A stretch of DNA of 64,000 bases from Methanosarcina sp. UBA289 (GCA_002496565.1 DAKJ01000005.1:124001-188000), one strand, 5' to 3'; positions 27,534 to 37,110 are shown, counted from the stretch's first letter. Program-made: numbers and translations. Notes: generated from the letters alone by a model not told the origin.

Positions 27534-28022
27534 TTAACGCTCAGAGACCAGTTTCCTGGCATATTCTATAAGTCCTCCCTCATCCACGATTTCACGCACG
27601 AAATCAGGGAGAGGGGTTGCCTGGTAGGTCTCACTTTTTGTCTTGTTTACAATAACTCCTGTGGCAAGGTCTACTTCAAGCTCGTCTCCGTCATCGATCT
27701 TGTCAGTATCAGGGCATTCCAGGACAGGAACTCCGATATTAATTGCGTTCCTAAAAAAAATCCTTGCAAAAGACTTTGCAATTACACAGGCTACCTTTGC
27801 TCCTTTAAGGGCTAGGGGCGCGTGCTCACGTGAGGAGCCGCAACCAAAATTGCTTCCCGCGACCACGATATCATTTTCATGAACGTTTTTTGCAAATTCG
27901 GGGCGCACGCCTTCAAACGTGTACTTTGCAAGCTCTTCAGGGGTATTGTAAATTAGATACCTTCCGGGAATTACTGCGTCAGTATCAACGTCATCTCCGA
28001 ATTTCCAGGCTCTTCCTTTCAT
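27534..28022 (-). CDS. leuD: 3-isopropylmalate dehydratase small subunit
   Basis: The 162-residue swivelling domain starts MKGRAWKFGDDVDTDAVIPG and contains GSNFGCGSSREHAP, the signature of small aconitase-like subunits. The loop YLIY matches the isopropylmalate isomerase type (YLVY-like) rather than the YLRT loop of homoaconitase, so I favour leucine biosynthesis. The large [4Fe-4S] subunit is not in the window. The start at 28022 follows GGTGAT; an in-frame ATG at 28046 is possible but begins before the conserved fold. Confidence 0.85.
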   Translation of the reverse strand: MKGRAWKFGDDVDTDAVIPGRYLIYNTPEELAKYTFEGVRPEFAKNVHENDIVVAGSNFGCGSSREHAPLALKGAKVACVIAKSFARIFFRNAINIGVPVLECPDTDKIDDGDELEVDLATGVIVNKTKSETYQATPLPDFVREIVDEGGLIEYARKLVSER

Positions 28023-28312
28023 AACATCACCGGTCTTTTGTTGCAATTAAATGCTGCTCAATTAAATGCTGTTATATTAGAATTCTTACAGCCTGAACTT
28101 AGCTGCATTCATAGGGTTGAAGTGTCACAGGTAATATTTAAATTATTTTCTGGCATGATATAAAAATTGGTTAACAATCCCGACCTTTTTACTCCTGAAT
28201 TCCCCCGGAAAATCTACAAAAGTCAGTTCCTTTTATTGTTTAACTGCACTTTATCTGCTTATCTCTTCAGTATGAGGTTCAGGAATACTTGGTTCTCTTT
28301 CTCCGTGCCAAT

Positions 28313-28528
28313 TTAGTCTCGGGCTGATGCGCACAAGATAGCATAAGGTTTCAGGGCACCAAGATAAGCGGTAGCTTCCTGTGAGTGGTCAAGTGCCACG
28401 TAAGTTTCAATGGATTTGAACCCCTTTCAGGGATTCTCTTCACTTCCGAGTACAAGCAGTGTCCCTGTAATTTTTCCCCAAATATATGCCCGATCTCGCC
28501 TGACCTCTTTGCTTTTGATTTTCGGCAT
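28313..28528 (-). pseudogene. Possible short pseudogene with in-frame TGA
   Basis: A 72-codon frame from ATG 28528 to TAA 28313 is broken by one TGA at 28427-28429. The two parts (MPKIKSKEVRRDRAYIWGKI... and ...SIETYVALDHSQEATAYLGA) have protein-like composition and different from the AT-rich surroundings. I do not recognise the family. It may be a decayed gene or chance. The rest of the 826-nt gap 28047-28872 shows no gene. Confidence 0.3.
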
Positions 28529-28741
28529 TTAATAGTATCGGACTGAAAACTATCTAATATAATTTATTCACGCTGCCTTGTATAAAAAGGATACGTCTTT
28601 TAAAACTCTAAATTCCTAGAAATGACTCTTAAATAACTCTATAAATTCCTAACTAGATTCTCAAGATTTAAAATGACTCTAAATTATTTCAAAAAACTCG
28701 AAAAACTCGCATACCAAGATACTCTAAATTCAGAATATTTA

Positions 28742-28763
28742 AAATTTAAAATATTTTAAATTT
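28742..28763. repeat. Perfect 22-bp AT-only palindrome
   Basis: The sequence from AAATTTAAAAT to ATTTTAAATTT is its own reverse complement. It lies 110 bp after purP in transcription direction and may be a cruciform or weak terminator. Confidence 0.6.
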
Positions 28764-28872
28764 AGAGGTTGAGATATAAGCTCAATCCTGAAAAGTAAGC
28801 ACAACTAATTCGCCTGATAAAAGTTTTCTCTCAAGCCTTTTTAAAAAAGACTTACTTAGGATAAAGGCTTAC

Positions 28873-29943
28873 TTAGGATATTATCTTATCCAACTGACCT
28901 GTTTGAGCTGCGATTTTGATTTCCCGAGCTATTCTCCTTCCAGTTGAGAGATTCTCCTCCATCAGGTCAGCATAAGGAGAACCTGAAACGTAAAGGTTTG
29001 TTCCTGCAACAATTCTGGCCGATATTTCAAAGACTTTAATCTCAAGCGTATCCGTAAAGACGGTTTCAAGACAGAAAGCCCCTATCATCCCGCCAAAAAG
29101 GCCCAGAGATTCTTCAACTACCCTTTCTCCAAGAGAGAAAATCAGGGGTAAGAGGGACTCTCTTGCTACAAGGGGCATATTTCCTGTAACTACATAGGTC
29201 GGGCGGATTCCAGCTTCTACGAGTTCTTTGGGTGAACCGAGCCTGAAGATTTCGTCCGCATTGGATTCTACCCTGCGGTCCATGCTCAGAAGCTCAAGGC
29301 TGCCCTGGCTTAAAGTGTATCCTTCGTTTCGGATTGGAGAATAGAAGTAGTGTAGATAATACCGGGTTCCGGTGATAAATTCCTGAATCGTGTACTTCTG
29401 GGTTTTATCCACGAGTTCATTGAATTCTTCGTAGGTTTTTGCGACAAAGAAACCTTTTCCTCCTTTTGCTCCGTCGTACTTAACCATTACAGGTCCATTG
29501 ATGTCGTGAGGATCGTCGATTTTCTTCGGCATATGAATGCCTGCTCCAAGCAGCCACTCACGTTCTTTATCCCTGTCCGACTCCCATTCGAGCACAGCCC
29601 GGTTTCCAAAGGTAGGCACGGCCATCTCTGCAAAATTTTCCGTACCAAGATAAGCAACGACTGAGCCGTGTGGAATAATGATAGTATTTTTCTTTCTAAG
29701 CTCCTCAGCCTTGTTCATTATATCGGCATAGCTATCAACGATAAGGTACTCATCAGGTTTTGCTTTGGGAAATGCCTCATAAAATTTTGGAGGCTTGCCG
29801 ACGCAGATTCCCAGAGTTCTGAAGCCTTCTTTGCGAGCTCCGTCAAAAATTTGAAGGCTCGAGTGGGAGCAAATTGTTGCGATTGTAATATTTTCTAAAT
29901 CATAATTTTTCAGAAATTCAAGAACCTGCTGTTTTGTGATCAT
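28873..29943 (-). CDS. purP: Formate-dependent FAICAR synthetase PurP
   Basis: The 356-residue ATP-grasp enzyme opens with ITIATICSHSSLQIFDGARK, the PurP N-terminal signature, and has HGSVVAYLG, PVMVKYDGAKGGKGFFVA and the C-terminal FEISARIVAGTNLY. PurP makes FAICAR from AICAR, formate and ATP in archaeal purine synthesis, replacing the folate-dependent PurH step. Length and motifs are complete. It is a single-gene unit. Confidence 0.95.
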   Translation of the reverse strand: MITKQQVLEFLKNYDLENITIATICSHSSLQIFDGARKEGFRTLGICVGKPPKFYEAFPKAKPDEYLIVDSYADIMNKAEELRKKNTIIIPHGSVVAYLGTENFAEMAVPTFGNRAVLEWESDRDKEREWLLGAGIHMPKKIDDPHDINGPVMVKYDGAKGGKGFFVAKTYEEFNELVDKTQKYTIQEFITGTRYYLHYFYSPIRNEGYTLSQGSLELLSMDRRVESNADEIFRLGSPKELVEAGIRPTYVVTGNMPLVARESLLPLIFSLGERVVEESLGLFGGMIGAFCLETVFTDTLEIKVFEISARIVAGTNLYVSGSPYADLMEENLSTGRRIAREIKIAAQTGQLDKIIS

Positions 29944-30131
29944 GATTGGTACCAGCGGAAAATTTAGATTAGTATATACAATGTTATATTTAAGGTTAAG
30001 GGCTGGATTCTATATCTAGATGTAGTAGTGGATGTATATTCGCCCACAAAAATAAAACTTTATATTGGTTCGCGGGAACTAAAGTATACTTTGAATTAAA
30101 AATAGACAGGTTTTTAATCTAGGACGTAATT

Positions 30132-31049
30132 ATGGACGGGCTTGAAGATCAAGAGGGCTTAACGGAAACAGACGAGCTCCCAAAGGGGTCTGAACAACTG
30201 GAGCGAGATGGCAAGGTTCTTGTTCTCCCGGTAAATGGAGACTCCAGAAAGATCACTCAGATTCTTTCCAATGAAACATCATTAAAGATTCTGGAATTGC
30301 TCGGGAAAAAAAGTATGTCTGCAACCAATATTGCAGAGGAGCTTGAACTTCCCCTTACTACTGTCAAGTATAATCTTGACTCCCTTATAGAATCCGATCT
30401 TATAAAGATCAAACAAATAAAGTGGAGCAAGAAAGGAAGGCAGGTAAAGATCTACGAGTCAGTGGATAAACTGATTGTCCTCGTTCCTTCAAAAAGCTCT
30501 ATAGATAAACTTTCTCTTGTAAGCCTGCTGCAAAAGTATCTCGGAGTAATCGGAGCTGCCTTTTTTGCAGCTGCAGGTATAGAGTATTTTTCAGCCTATA
30601 TGCAGGCAAAAAGGATAATTGATGCAACTGCTCCTTTGAGAATGAGGATAACAGAAATACCTGATGAGTCTTCTCCGGAGCAAATGGCTCTGGGAATAAA
30701 CGAAAGCAATAACATAAGCCCTAAAATAGCTCTTGACCAGCAGGTGTCTGAAGGAGCTTCGAATGCAAGTTCTGAGGCTCTGGAAGCCGGAGCAGGAAAT
30801 CTCTCCTCTGGGATGGAAGCTGACCCAACTCAGGGAGTTTCTGAAGTCCCAATGTCCGTACCGGAGGGTTTAGATTCTGTGCAGGGAGTTTCTTCTATCT
30901 CTTCTGAAGGGTTAGTTCATGTAGGTGGAATTCGCGAGCTTTATGACACGCTTTCTCTTCACCCTGGATTTTGGTTCCTTTTAGGGTGTATTTTTATAGT
31001 AGTCCTGCTGATTGTAAGAGAAGTCTATTATAAGAAAAGATCCAAGTAG
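30132..31049 (+). CDS. Membrane-anchored ArsR-like winged-helix protein
   Basis: Residues 40-110 form a winged helix (NETSLKILELLGKKSMSATN, then LPLTTVKYNLDSLIESDLIK). A membrane segment follows at about 137-155, then a Ser-, Glu- and Pro-rich low-complexity linker of about 110 residues, and a second membrane segment at about 279-298 with a basic end (YYKKRSK). Helix-turn-helix and linker would thus be on opposite sides if both segments span. It may be a membrane-bound sensor-regulator. It is 8 bp upstream of truA and likely co-transcribed. A TATA-like TTTATATT precedes it. Confidence 0.75.
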   Translation: MDGLEDQEGLTETDELPKGSEQLERDGKVLVLPVNGDSRKITQILSNETSLKILELLGKKSMSATNIAEELELPLTTVKYNLDSLIESDLIKIKQIKWSKKGRQVKIYESVDKLIVLVPSKSSIDKLSLVSLLQKYLGVIGAAFFAAAGIEYFSAYMQAKRIIDATAPLRMRITEIPDESSPEQMALGINESNNISPKIALDQQVSEGASNASSEALEAGAGNLSSGMEADPTQGVSEVPMSVPEGLDSVQGVSSISSEGLVHVGGIRELYDTLSLHPGFWFLLGCIFIVVLLIVREVYYKKRSK

Positions 31050-31057
31050 AGATTCTT

Positions 31058-31867
31058 ATGAGAGTCGCTTTAAAACTTGCATATATAGGCACCGAGTTTC
31101 ACGGCTCCCAGATTCAGCCCAATGTCGAGACCGTGGAGGGAGAACTTTTCAAGGCTCTTCGGAATCTCGGAATTATAGAAAGCCCCAAATCTGCGAATTA
31201 TACCTGCGCCGGAAGGACCGATGCCGGAGTTCATGCTCTTGGACAGGTTGTCGCTTTTGACACGGACAAACTGAACCTGGCAATTCCAAGGGTAATAAAT
31301 TCCGAACTTCCCTCAGGAATCTGGGTCTGGGCCCATGCTGAAGTGCCCCGAAGCTTTGATGCCAGAAGAGATGCAGTTTCCAGGCATTACCGATATGTGA
31401 TGAGCGGGAAAGAGTACGATATCTCTAGAATCCGGGAAGCTTCAAAACTGCTGCTTGGAACGCACGATTTTGAAAATCTTTCGCGAACCAATGGAGAAAA
31501 AAGTACAGTTCGAACCATAGAAAGGATCGACGCTCGCGTAGATGGAGAGCTTATAAAAATAGATGTTGTTGGGAATAGCTTCCTCTGGAACATGGTCAGA
31601 AAAATCGTAACTGCTCTTTCCATGATAGGAAAAGAGGTACGTGATAACGACTGGCTGCTCCAGATGCTGAATCCGGAGATTTATGAAGAAGGAATCGAGC
31701 CTGCTCCTGCCTACGGATTGACCCTTCTGAAAGTGAATTATAACGAGAGAATAGAATGGATTGATGACAACTACTCTATCAGGAGAGCAGGTGAGCAGAA
31801 CCAGAAACGCATCCTCAGGCACAGGGTTATGGCAGAAGTGTTGGAAGAACTGATCTCCCATGAGTAA
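31058..31867 (+). CDS. truA: tRNA pseudouridine synthase TruA
   Basis: The 269-residue protein has the TruA core YTCAGRTDAGVHALGQVVAF with catalytic Asp55, plus FHGSQIQPNVETVEGEL and SRHYRYVM. TruA modifies uridines 38-40 in the anticodon arm. It lies 8 bp after the HTH membrane protein gene. The catalytic residues and length are as expected. Confidence 0.95.
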   Translation: MRVALKLAYIGTEFHGSQIQPNVETVEGELFKALRNLGIIESPKSANYTCAGRTDAGVHALGQVVAFDTDKLNLAIPRVINSELPSGIWVWAHAEVPRSFDARRDAVSRHYRYVMSGKEYDISRIREASKLLLGTHDFENLSRTNGEKSTVRTIERIDARVDGELIKIDVVGNSFLWNMVRKIVTALSMIGKEVRDNDWLLQMLNPEIYEEGIEPAPAYGLTLLKVNYNERIEWIDDNYSIRRAGEQNQKRILRHRVMAEVLEELISHE

Positions 31868-31988
31868 AAAATGCCTTTACAGGGATCCTTAATGTTTTGA
31901 ATTTCATCTTGATTCTACTTTTTATTTCCCTTTTTTGACTTTACTTTTGCTTTGATTCTTCATTCCTTCTAATTTCTTACTTGATCCT

Positions 31989-33056
31989 TCATTCCCGTTT
32001 GCCATTCTCATTCTTCAATTCTTTCTGAAAAATAGTTATTGTCCGGGTAAGACTTCTATGTACTCTCTGGGCATAAATATCGAGAACCTTAAGCCCTGCC
32101 TTTTCTCCATATTCTGCTGCAGCTTTATCTGAGACTACAACTGCGATACCCCCGGGCTTAAGAACACGCTCGATCTCGTTAAGCGCACAGGAGTAAAGTT
32201 CTTCCAGGGACTCGGCAACAATTGCTGCCGATCTGCCGTAGGGTGGGTCAGTAACGACTGCGTTTATTGTCGCTTCCTTTAACGGAACCCTGCAGGCATC
32301 TCCTTCCATCAGGACATAATCCAGTTTAAAGGCTTCAAGGTTCATGCGAGCGCCCTTTACAAGTTTTTCCTGGGCATCGATTCCTATAACCCTTGCTCCC
32401 ACAAGCCCTGCTTCGACAAGAATTCCCGCAGTGCCGCAAAAGGGATCCATAACGAGGTCTCCTGGTTTTATTCCCGACAGGTTTGCGAGGGCGCGTGCAA
32501 CTCTCGGCATAAGGACACCAGGATGGAAAAAAGGTTTATTCTGCGGAGTTCGGGCTTCATATGCACTTCTGTCGACAGATGACAGGAGAGTTCCGAACAC
32601 GGCTTTCTCACTAAGGATCACCCTGAATTCTACGTCTGGTTTTTTCAGGTTTGCCCTGAAGCCTTTCCTGTAAATGCATCCTCCTACTTTCTGTTCCAGA
32701 AATTCACCCGGAAAATCCACATGGTGTTTGATTCGCTTTGCTCTGACCACAAAACTTTGTCCTTCCCTGATGTAGCCTGATGAATCAAAGCCTTCTGCAA
32801 GTTTCAGGATTGCATCCGGAGTATTTTCGGCAATCCCAACAACTTTCAGAATATGGTGGGTCATTGCCAGCCTGTCAGTTATCGGGCCTTGAAGGATTTT
32901 TTCTACATCCTCTTCTTTACCAGTTATTTCCACCACAAGGCACTGGTCAATAATAGTATGGGGTCGAAAATCAAGTCCCTCGATTTTTAGACAGGCAAAT
33001 ACTTCGGCAGCGGGCAGTTCTTCATGTTCTCCAGAAAGTTCAAAAGCGTATAACAT
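31989..33056 (-). CDS. tRNA (guanine10-N2)-dimethyltransferase, Trm-G10 type
   Basis: The 355-residue protein has an N-terminal THUMP region and a C-terminal Rossmann methyltransferase with motif I DPFCGTAGILVEA and catalytic motif DPPYGRS. This matches archaeal Trm11/Trm-G10 enzymes, which methylate G10 of tRNA. It is convergent with truA, another tRNA modification gene. Confidence 0.9.
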   Translation of the reverse strand: MLYAFELSGEHEELPAAEVFACLKIEGLDFRPHTIIDQCLVVEITGKEEDVEKILQGPITDRLAMTHHILKVVGIAENTPDAILKLAEGFDSSGYIREGQSFVVRAKRIKHHVDFPGEFLEQKVGGCIYRKGFRANLKKPDVEFRVILSEKAVFGTLLSSVDRSAYEARTPQNKPFFHPGVLMPRVARALANLSGIKPGDLVMDPFCGTAGILVEAGLVGARVIGIDAQEKLVKGARMNLEAFKLDYVLMEGDACRVPLKEATINAVVTDPPYGRSAAIVAESLEELYSCALNEIERVLKPGGIAVVVSDKAAAEYGEKAGLKVLDIYAQRVHRSLTRTITIFQKELKNENGKRE

Positions 33057-33569
33057 TGGTGATCCGAAATAGGTTGATAATTATAAATTGGAAACAACAT
33101 CCACACCATACAGTGCGGAAGTAAATACAAAACTCCGTGCGTGAAACGTGAAAGTAGTTATTAAAAGTAACTGATGGAGTTGGTTGTGGTTATTTTTTCA
33201 TAGTATTTTAAGAAATGGAGATATAATAAAATAAGTTTTAAAGTATTGATTCCAGGTATATAAATAAATGGGTAAAAATGGACTCAATAAGTGTCTAAAC
33301 AAAAGCATAATGCGTAATTGAGCTTGTTGTACGATAGAAACATACTTATGCAAAACATTTTGTTTAGGCTGAAGAGTGAAACAGAGGGATCGAATAGCTC
33401 TATAGTCTTGGAGATCTCAAATCTTTGATCTAAAGTATATGAATGGATAGTCGACATTGTACTTATAAGATAAACTGAGACAACATATGCTTTGTAAGTT
33501 ACTTAAAAATTTCAGAAATTTAATATATGACTCATTGAATACACCATTATATCTTATAGGTGGTGTGCA
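33057..33569. other. Intergenic region, no gene seen
   Basis: AT-rich spacer before the low-GC accessory patch. A TATA-like GTATATAAATAAATG at about 33257 is present, but no gene follows it directly. Confidence 0.45.
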
Positions 33570-34586
33570 ATGTCTGGACTAATTCCTGTTGAAGATTTAT
33601 TTATCAATAGAAATGAAAGCGGTACCTGGCAAAATGACATTTCTGATAGCAAAAATGAAGCACCTGATACCAGAGAGCGAACCGTAATACTTGATGAAGA
33701 AATTAAAGCATTAGAAAGACAAATAGAGAAAGATATTGAGAGATTTAGAGATCTCCGAAAGAACCGTTGTTTGCCATTTTTTATTGACACGATTGAATTT
33801 GAAGTGGTAGATGATATTTTCGATGCTTTACGAGAGAAGTATAAAGACTGCGATGGTAAACTTGATGTCATAATCGATTCAAGTGGCGGAGATATTCACG
33901 CAGCATACAACCTAGCTATGTTATTTAGAAAATATGGCTATAAAGAGTTAAATTTCTTCGTTCCTAGATGGGCAAAAAGTGCAGCGACTTTGATAGTTTG
34001 TTCAGGTGATAACCTTTATATGAGTCCTATCGCAGAACTAGGACCACTTGATCCACAGATCAGTCAATTTAATCCTCTGGAACGGAGATTAGAGGATTTT
34101 TCACCATTGCATCTAGGAGCTACTTTGGAGCTGATTCGTAACGAGTTTAAAGCTGGTAATAAAGATCTAGCGAATGGTTTGTTGCAAAGATTGCAATTTC
34201 CTCTTACGCTTGGTTATATTATTAAAAGTAAAGAAGTTAGTCAAAATTATATGTGTAAGCTGTTAGGTTCAAGGTTGCTTAAAAACCTTACACCTAATGA
34301 GATAAAGTCCATTGCTGATAAATTCACAGAAAGTTATCCTGATCACTCATATTGTATAACAACAAGTGAATTAAATGAAATTGGGATTAATGTAGTCAAA
34401 GAGCTAGAAGGTCCTGAACTTGATATAATTTGGAACATTTACAAGTCGCATGCTAAAAAACAAGATTTACAGGATGAAAAAAATTCACTTGAGAGCAACA
34501 AAAATCTAGACGGTTTTAGAAAAACTGGATCGTCTGGAAACGGAAATAAACGAAGAAAACATATAAGGAAATGGGGGATACCGTGA
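33570..34586 (+). CDS. SDH-family ClpP-fold serine protease
   Basis: After a Glu- and Lys-rich helical lead of about 65 residues, the 338-residue protein shows the serine dehydrogenase proteinase (SDH_sah) core: a DVIIDSSGGDIHAAYNLAML oxyanion-type region, FFVPRWAKSAATLIVCSGDN with the likely nucleophilic Ser, and MSPIAELGPLDPQ. No signal peptide or membrane segment is seen, so it should be cytoplasmic. GGTGGTG precedes the ATG. The next gene starts in its stop codon. Codon use is AT-rich compared with the flanking genes, suggesting transfer. Substrates of this family are poorly known. Confidence 0.85.
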   Translation: MSGLIPVEDLFINRNESGTWQNDISDSKNEAPDTRERTVILDEEIKALERQIEKDIERFRDLRKNRCLPFFIDTIEFEVVDDIFDALREKYKDCDGKLDVIIDSSGGDIHAAYNLAMLFRKYGYKELNFFVPRWAKSAATLIVCSGDNLYMSPIAELGPLDPQISQFNPLERRLEDFSPLHLGATLELIRNEFKAGNKDLANGLLQRLQFPLTLGYIIKSKEVSQNYMCKLLGSRLLKNLTPNEIKSIADKFTESYPDHSYCITTSELNEIGINVVKELEGPELDIIWNIYKSHAKKQDLQDEKNSLESNKNLDGFRKTGSSGNGNKRRKHIRKWGIP

Positions 34587-34813
34587 TACAAGATGATTAC
34601 CAAGACAAATATGTTTATATAATGGATATATTAGCAAAGCGTGGAGAGATTTCTGAAGAAGAAATAAGGTCATTGCCAATTTTTACAAATAAATTGGAAT
34701 CCAGAACCATTATAGAGGCATTAAAGCATGATTCGAACTTAAAAATAATTACTAAAAAAATTTCAGAATGGCCAATGTTAGAGTGGCAAAAAGTGTTCCG
34801 AATTTCCCCCTGA
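34583..34813 (+). CDS. Small partner protein coupled to the SDH protease
   Basis: GTG 34583 overlaps the protease stop (GTGA) and follows GGGGGATACC, a good ribosome binding site; an in-frame ATG at 34571 is the alternative. The 76 residues (IQDDYQDKYVYIMDILAKRG... to WQKVFRISP) are predicted helical with a winged-helix flavour (EISEEEIRSLPIF, then SRTIIEALKHDSNLKII). I do not recognise a family. The coupling suggests that it regulates or feeds the protease. Confidence 0.65.
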   Translation: MIQDDYQDKYVYIMDILAKRGEISEEEIRSLPIFTNKLESRTIIEALKHDSNLKIITKKISEWPMLEWQKVFRISP

Positions 34814-34958
34814 AATTTATCAATTTTAATATATAATATCTACTTTTTTAAGTTTTATCAATAATTCTCCGTTTATAGATAATATTTTAGTAAAAGATTT
34901 AAGTCTTTACTTTTATACAGTTTGCAATCCGAAGAACTTATTATAAGAGCTGGTAGAC

Positions 34959-35540
34959 ATTAATTTAATTACTATACCGTTTAGCGAATTAATAAAGAGT
35001 ATAGATAATGGAGAAATTGATAAAAAAACAGTAGACAATATGTTAGAAGATTTTTCTTGTACAAGAGAACCATTTATTGAAAATTTTGTCAGAAAAAGTT
35101 GTTATCAATCTGAAAAAATGCGGTCTTCTAAATCATATTTTATATTGGATGAGGATGAAAAAGATTACCTACGTGCTTTAGGATTTTACTCCTTAGCTTT
35201 GAAAGCTTTTTATATAAGTGAAGGTATGAGTAACAAGAAAAAAAAGAAGTTGGGTGTAAAAGATAACCAAGCTCATATCGCCACTTACTATATTGGTTTA
35301 CTGGCAAAGAACGAGAATTATAGTGAAGAAATAGAAGGAAAGCTTATACTAGACTCAGCAATGGGTAAAATTGCTAAAGCCATGAGGCATGTAGGAGGAA
35401 AAGTTACGTGGGTAGAAGCAAAGAAGAAGAATCAAAAAGTTATAGAATTTTATATAAATAATGGATTTCAGGAGTTTCAAACCGAACAACAAGAAGACGG
35501 GGAACACTCACATTTAGCTAAAATTATAGAACCGGAATGA
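34959..35540 (+). CDS. GNAT-like acetyltransferase, possible toxin type, start unclear
   Basis: The frame is open from 34947. The product reads NLITIPFSELIKSIDNGEID at its start and later NQAHIATYYIGLLAKNENYS and SAMGKIAKAMRHVGG, a GNAT acetyl-CoA fold of the size of GNAT toxins. The conserved-looking N-terminus begins at ATT 34959, and no ATG, GTG or TTG lies between the upstream TAA and ATG 35040, which would remove 27 residues. So it starts at ATT (or CTG 34950), or has lost its start. No HTH antitoxin is seen next to it. Confidence 0.65.
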   Translation: MNLITIPFSELIKSIDNGEIDKKTVDNMLEDFSCTREPFIENFVRKSCYQSEKMRSSKSYFILDEDEKDYLRALGFYSLALKAFYISEGMSNKKKKKLGVKDNQAHIATYYIGLLAKNENYSEEIEGKLILDSAMGKIAKAMRHVGGKVTWVEAKKKNQKVIEFYINNGFQEFQTEQQEDGEHSHLAKIIEPE

Positions 35541-35674
35541 GCGGGCTATAAACTAAACATTTTATCAGTCAGAGATCAGTATATAATAAAGTAAACGCAG
35601 GTTATATGTATTACATATGTAATACACTATTGTATCCCACCATACGTAGCGGCTTGTATATTGGAGGAATGTTA

Positions 35675-35848
35675 GTGGTTGGAAAATATTTAGAGGAGAA
35701 TTGTTTGCACGTTACAGATCCAGAAGCAGTAGATAAGTTACATAAATTATTAAATGCAAAGCCTACGCTTATTTCGTCAAAGGTAATATGTAACAAATCA
35801 CGTAAAGAAAGAGCCGCGTTTTTAAGTCAAATAAAAAAATCAACTTAA
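35675..35848 (+). CDS. Small hypothetical protein
   Basis: GTG 35675 follows GGAGG with a 7-nt spacer and begins VGKYLEENCLHVTDPEAVDK. The 58-codon product is soluble, and ends in a basic stretch (KSRKERAAFLSQIKKST). An ATG at 35669 is also possible. It could be an antitoxin of the preceding GNAT protein, but nothing in the sequence proves it. AT-rich like its neighbours. Confidence 0.45.
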   Translation: MVGKYLEENCLHVTDPEAVDKLHKLLNAKPTLISSKVICNKSRKERAAFLSQIKKST

Positions 35849-35983
35849 TTAATCGTAACTACAACAGAGTACTAAGATTTTCGAGTACCAAAAAAAGTGT
35901 AAATATTTATTTCAAAATCGTGTTCGAGACACGAAATCCGTAAACTTTGCCTTAGTGCGTATCATTAAAGGCAGTCTCTTCCC

Positions 35984-36280
35984 TTAAAACATTTTTTCCA
36001 GAGCTTCCCTGCCAGTCATTCCGGGTTCGATCCCGAGTTCCCTGGCGAACTGGGTTACTTCAACGACCTGGGCTTTGAGCATATCTTCAAAACTCTGTAC
36101 GCCTTTCACTTTCGCTGCCGTGTCCCCAAGAGCCTCTGCAGCATTTACATTGAGGTATCCGCACATCAGGAAGCCTTTCTCTGCCCTTATAACCAGAAGA
36201 GGGTATTTTTGCATCTCAAAGCGGAGGCCAAGAGCACACCCATTTTCAAGCTGAATCTGTTCGATAAGCATATTTTTCAC
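35984..36280 (-). CDS. DUF1805 domain protein
   Basis: The 98-residue protein is a single DUF1805 domain (YunC-like): GFLMCGYLNVNAAEALGDTA is the conserved centre, with a C-terminal EPGMTGREALEKMF. The function of the family is unknown; structures show a compact alpha/beta fold. It lies 17 bp after a secreted-protein gene and probably shares its mRNA. Confidence 0.82.
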   Translation of the reverse strand: MKNMLIEQIQLENGCALGLRFEMQKYPLLVIRAEKGFLMCGYLNVNAAEALGDTAAKVKGVQSFEDMLKAQVVEVTQFARELGIEPGMTGREALEKMF

Positions 36281-36297
36281 AATAGCTTCAAGCCAGA

Positions 36298-37110
36298 TTA
36301 ACTTTTTGGACTCAGATAAAACCGTATAAAGATGCCTTTGAAAAATTCATAGGATTTCTTGGCTTCTACAATCTTTCCGGCAGCTTCTATCTTATTTTCC
36401 TCTTCTTTACTTTTATTTACTGCTTCTTGCTCAATGCTTTCTTCTCTTTCCTGTAACCCGGCTTTATAGCTTTCATTTTCCGAAATCCAGAGAGTTATAT
36501 TTTCTTCCGGACCGAAACTGCCTTTAAGCACTGTATGGTTATTTCCTGGTTCCTGACTCTTGTTATTCAGCCCTTCTGTCCGCTCTACATTGAAGTCTAA
36601 AGGCAAAGTGATCGTAATATTTGAGTTTGGAGTGCCCATAAGCCAGATATCTGTACCCTGATTAACCTCTTTCTCGAAAATATAATTTACACTCGCATAA
36701 TTAGTAATTGATGAATCTTTTAAAACATTGCCCAGAGCTTCCTTTGAGAGATAAAAGTCAACATCCGTCACTTTAACGGGGTCTGAAGTGCCATTGAGCT
36801 TTACATCAGGTTTGGTTTTTAAGGCTTCTTTCGTTTGATCCCTGAGAAAGGTTTCCGCTTTCAGGATTTCCCATGCATTGACAAATTTATCTTTGTTTCC
36901 TGTTTGCATGTCTATGAAATTCCTGAAAATGATAGATTCATTGCCTGTAATTTGTTCTTGATATTCCCATGTCATTCCATTCCTTTCCAGTGTAATGTTA
37001 TTACTGGGTACAAAGGCAGCAGTACAGGGTTCTGCCATAAAAACAGGCATAAAAAGGCTTAATAACAGAAAACCGGTTAAAAAAAGGTTGTATGCTTTCA
37101 AGGCGCTCAA
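36298..37110 (-). CDS. Secreted hypothetical protein
   Basis: The 270-residue product has a signal peptide (LFLTGFLLLSLFMPVFMAEP), then a mostly beta domain rich in Asn and Thr with several Asn-x-Ser/Thr glycosylation-type sites, and a charged Glu/Lys coiled-coil-like end. No membrane anchor follows. I do not recognise the family. It precedes the DUF1805 gene by 17 bp. Confidence 0.65.
   Translation of the reverse strand: MSALKAYNLFLTGFLLLSLFMPVFMAEPCTAAFVPSNNITLERNGMTWEYQEQITGNESIIFRNFIDMQTGNKDKFVNAWEILKAETFLRDQTKEALKTKPDVKLNGTSDPVKVTDVDFYLSKEALGNVLKDSSITNYASVNYIFEKEVNQGTDIWLMGTPNSNITITLPLDFNVERTEGLNNKSQEPGNNHTVLKGSFGPEENITLWISENESYKAGLQEREESIEQEAVNKSKEEENKIEAAGKIVEAKKSYEFFKGIFIRFYLSPKS

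Noticed and set aside
28427..28429. In-frame TGA read as selenocysteine
   Set aside because: Methanosarcina is not known to use selenocysteine and no SECIS-like structure is evident; decay or chance is simpler.
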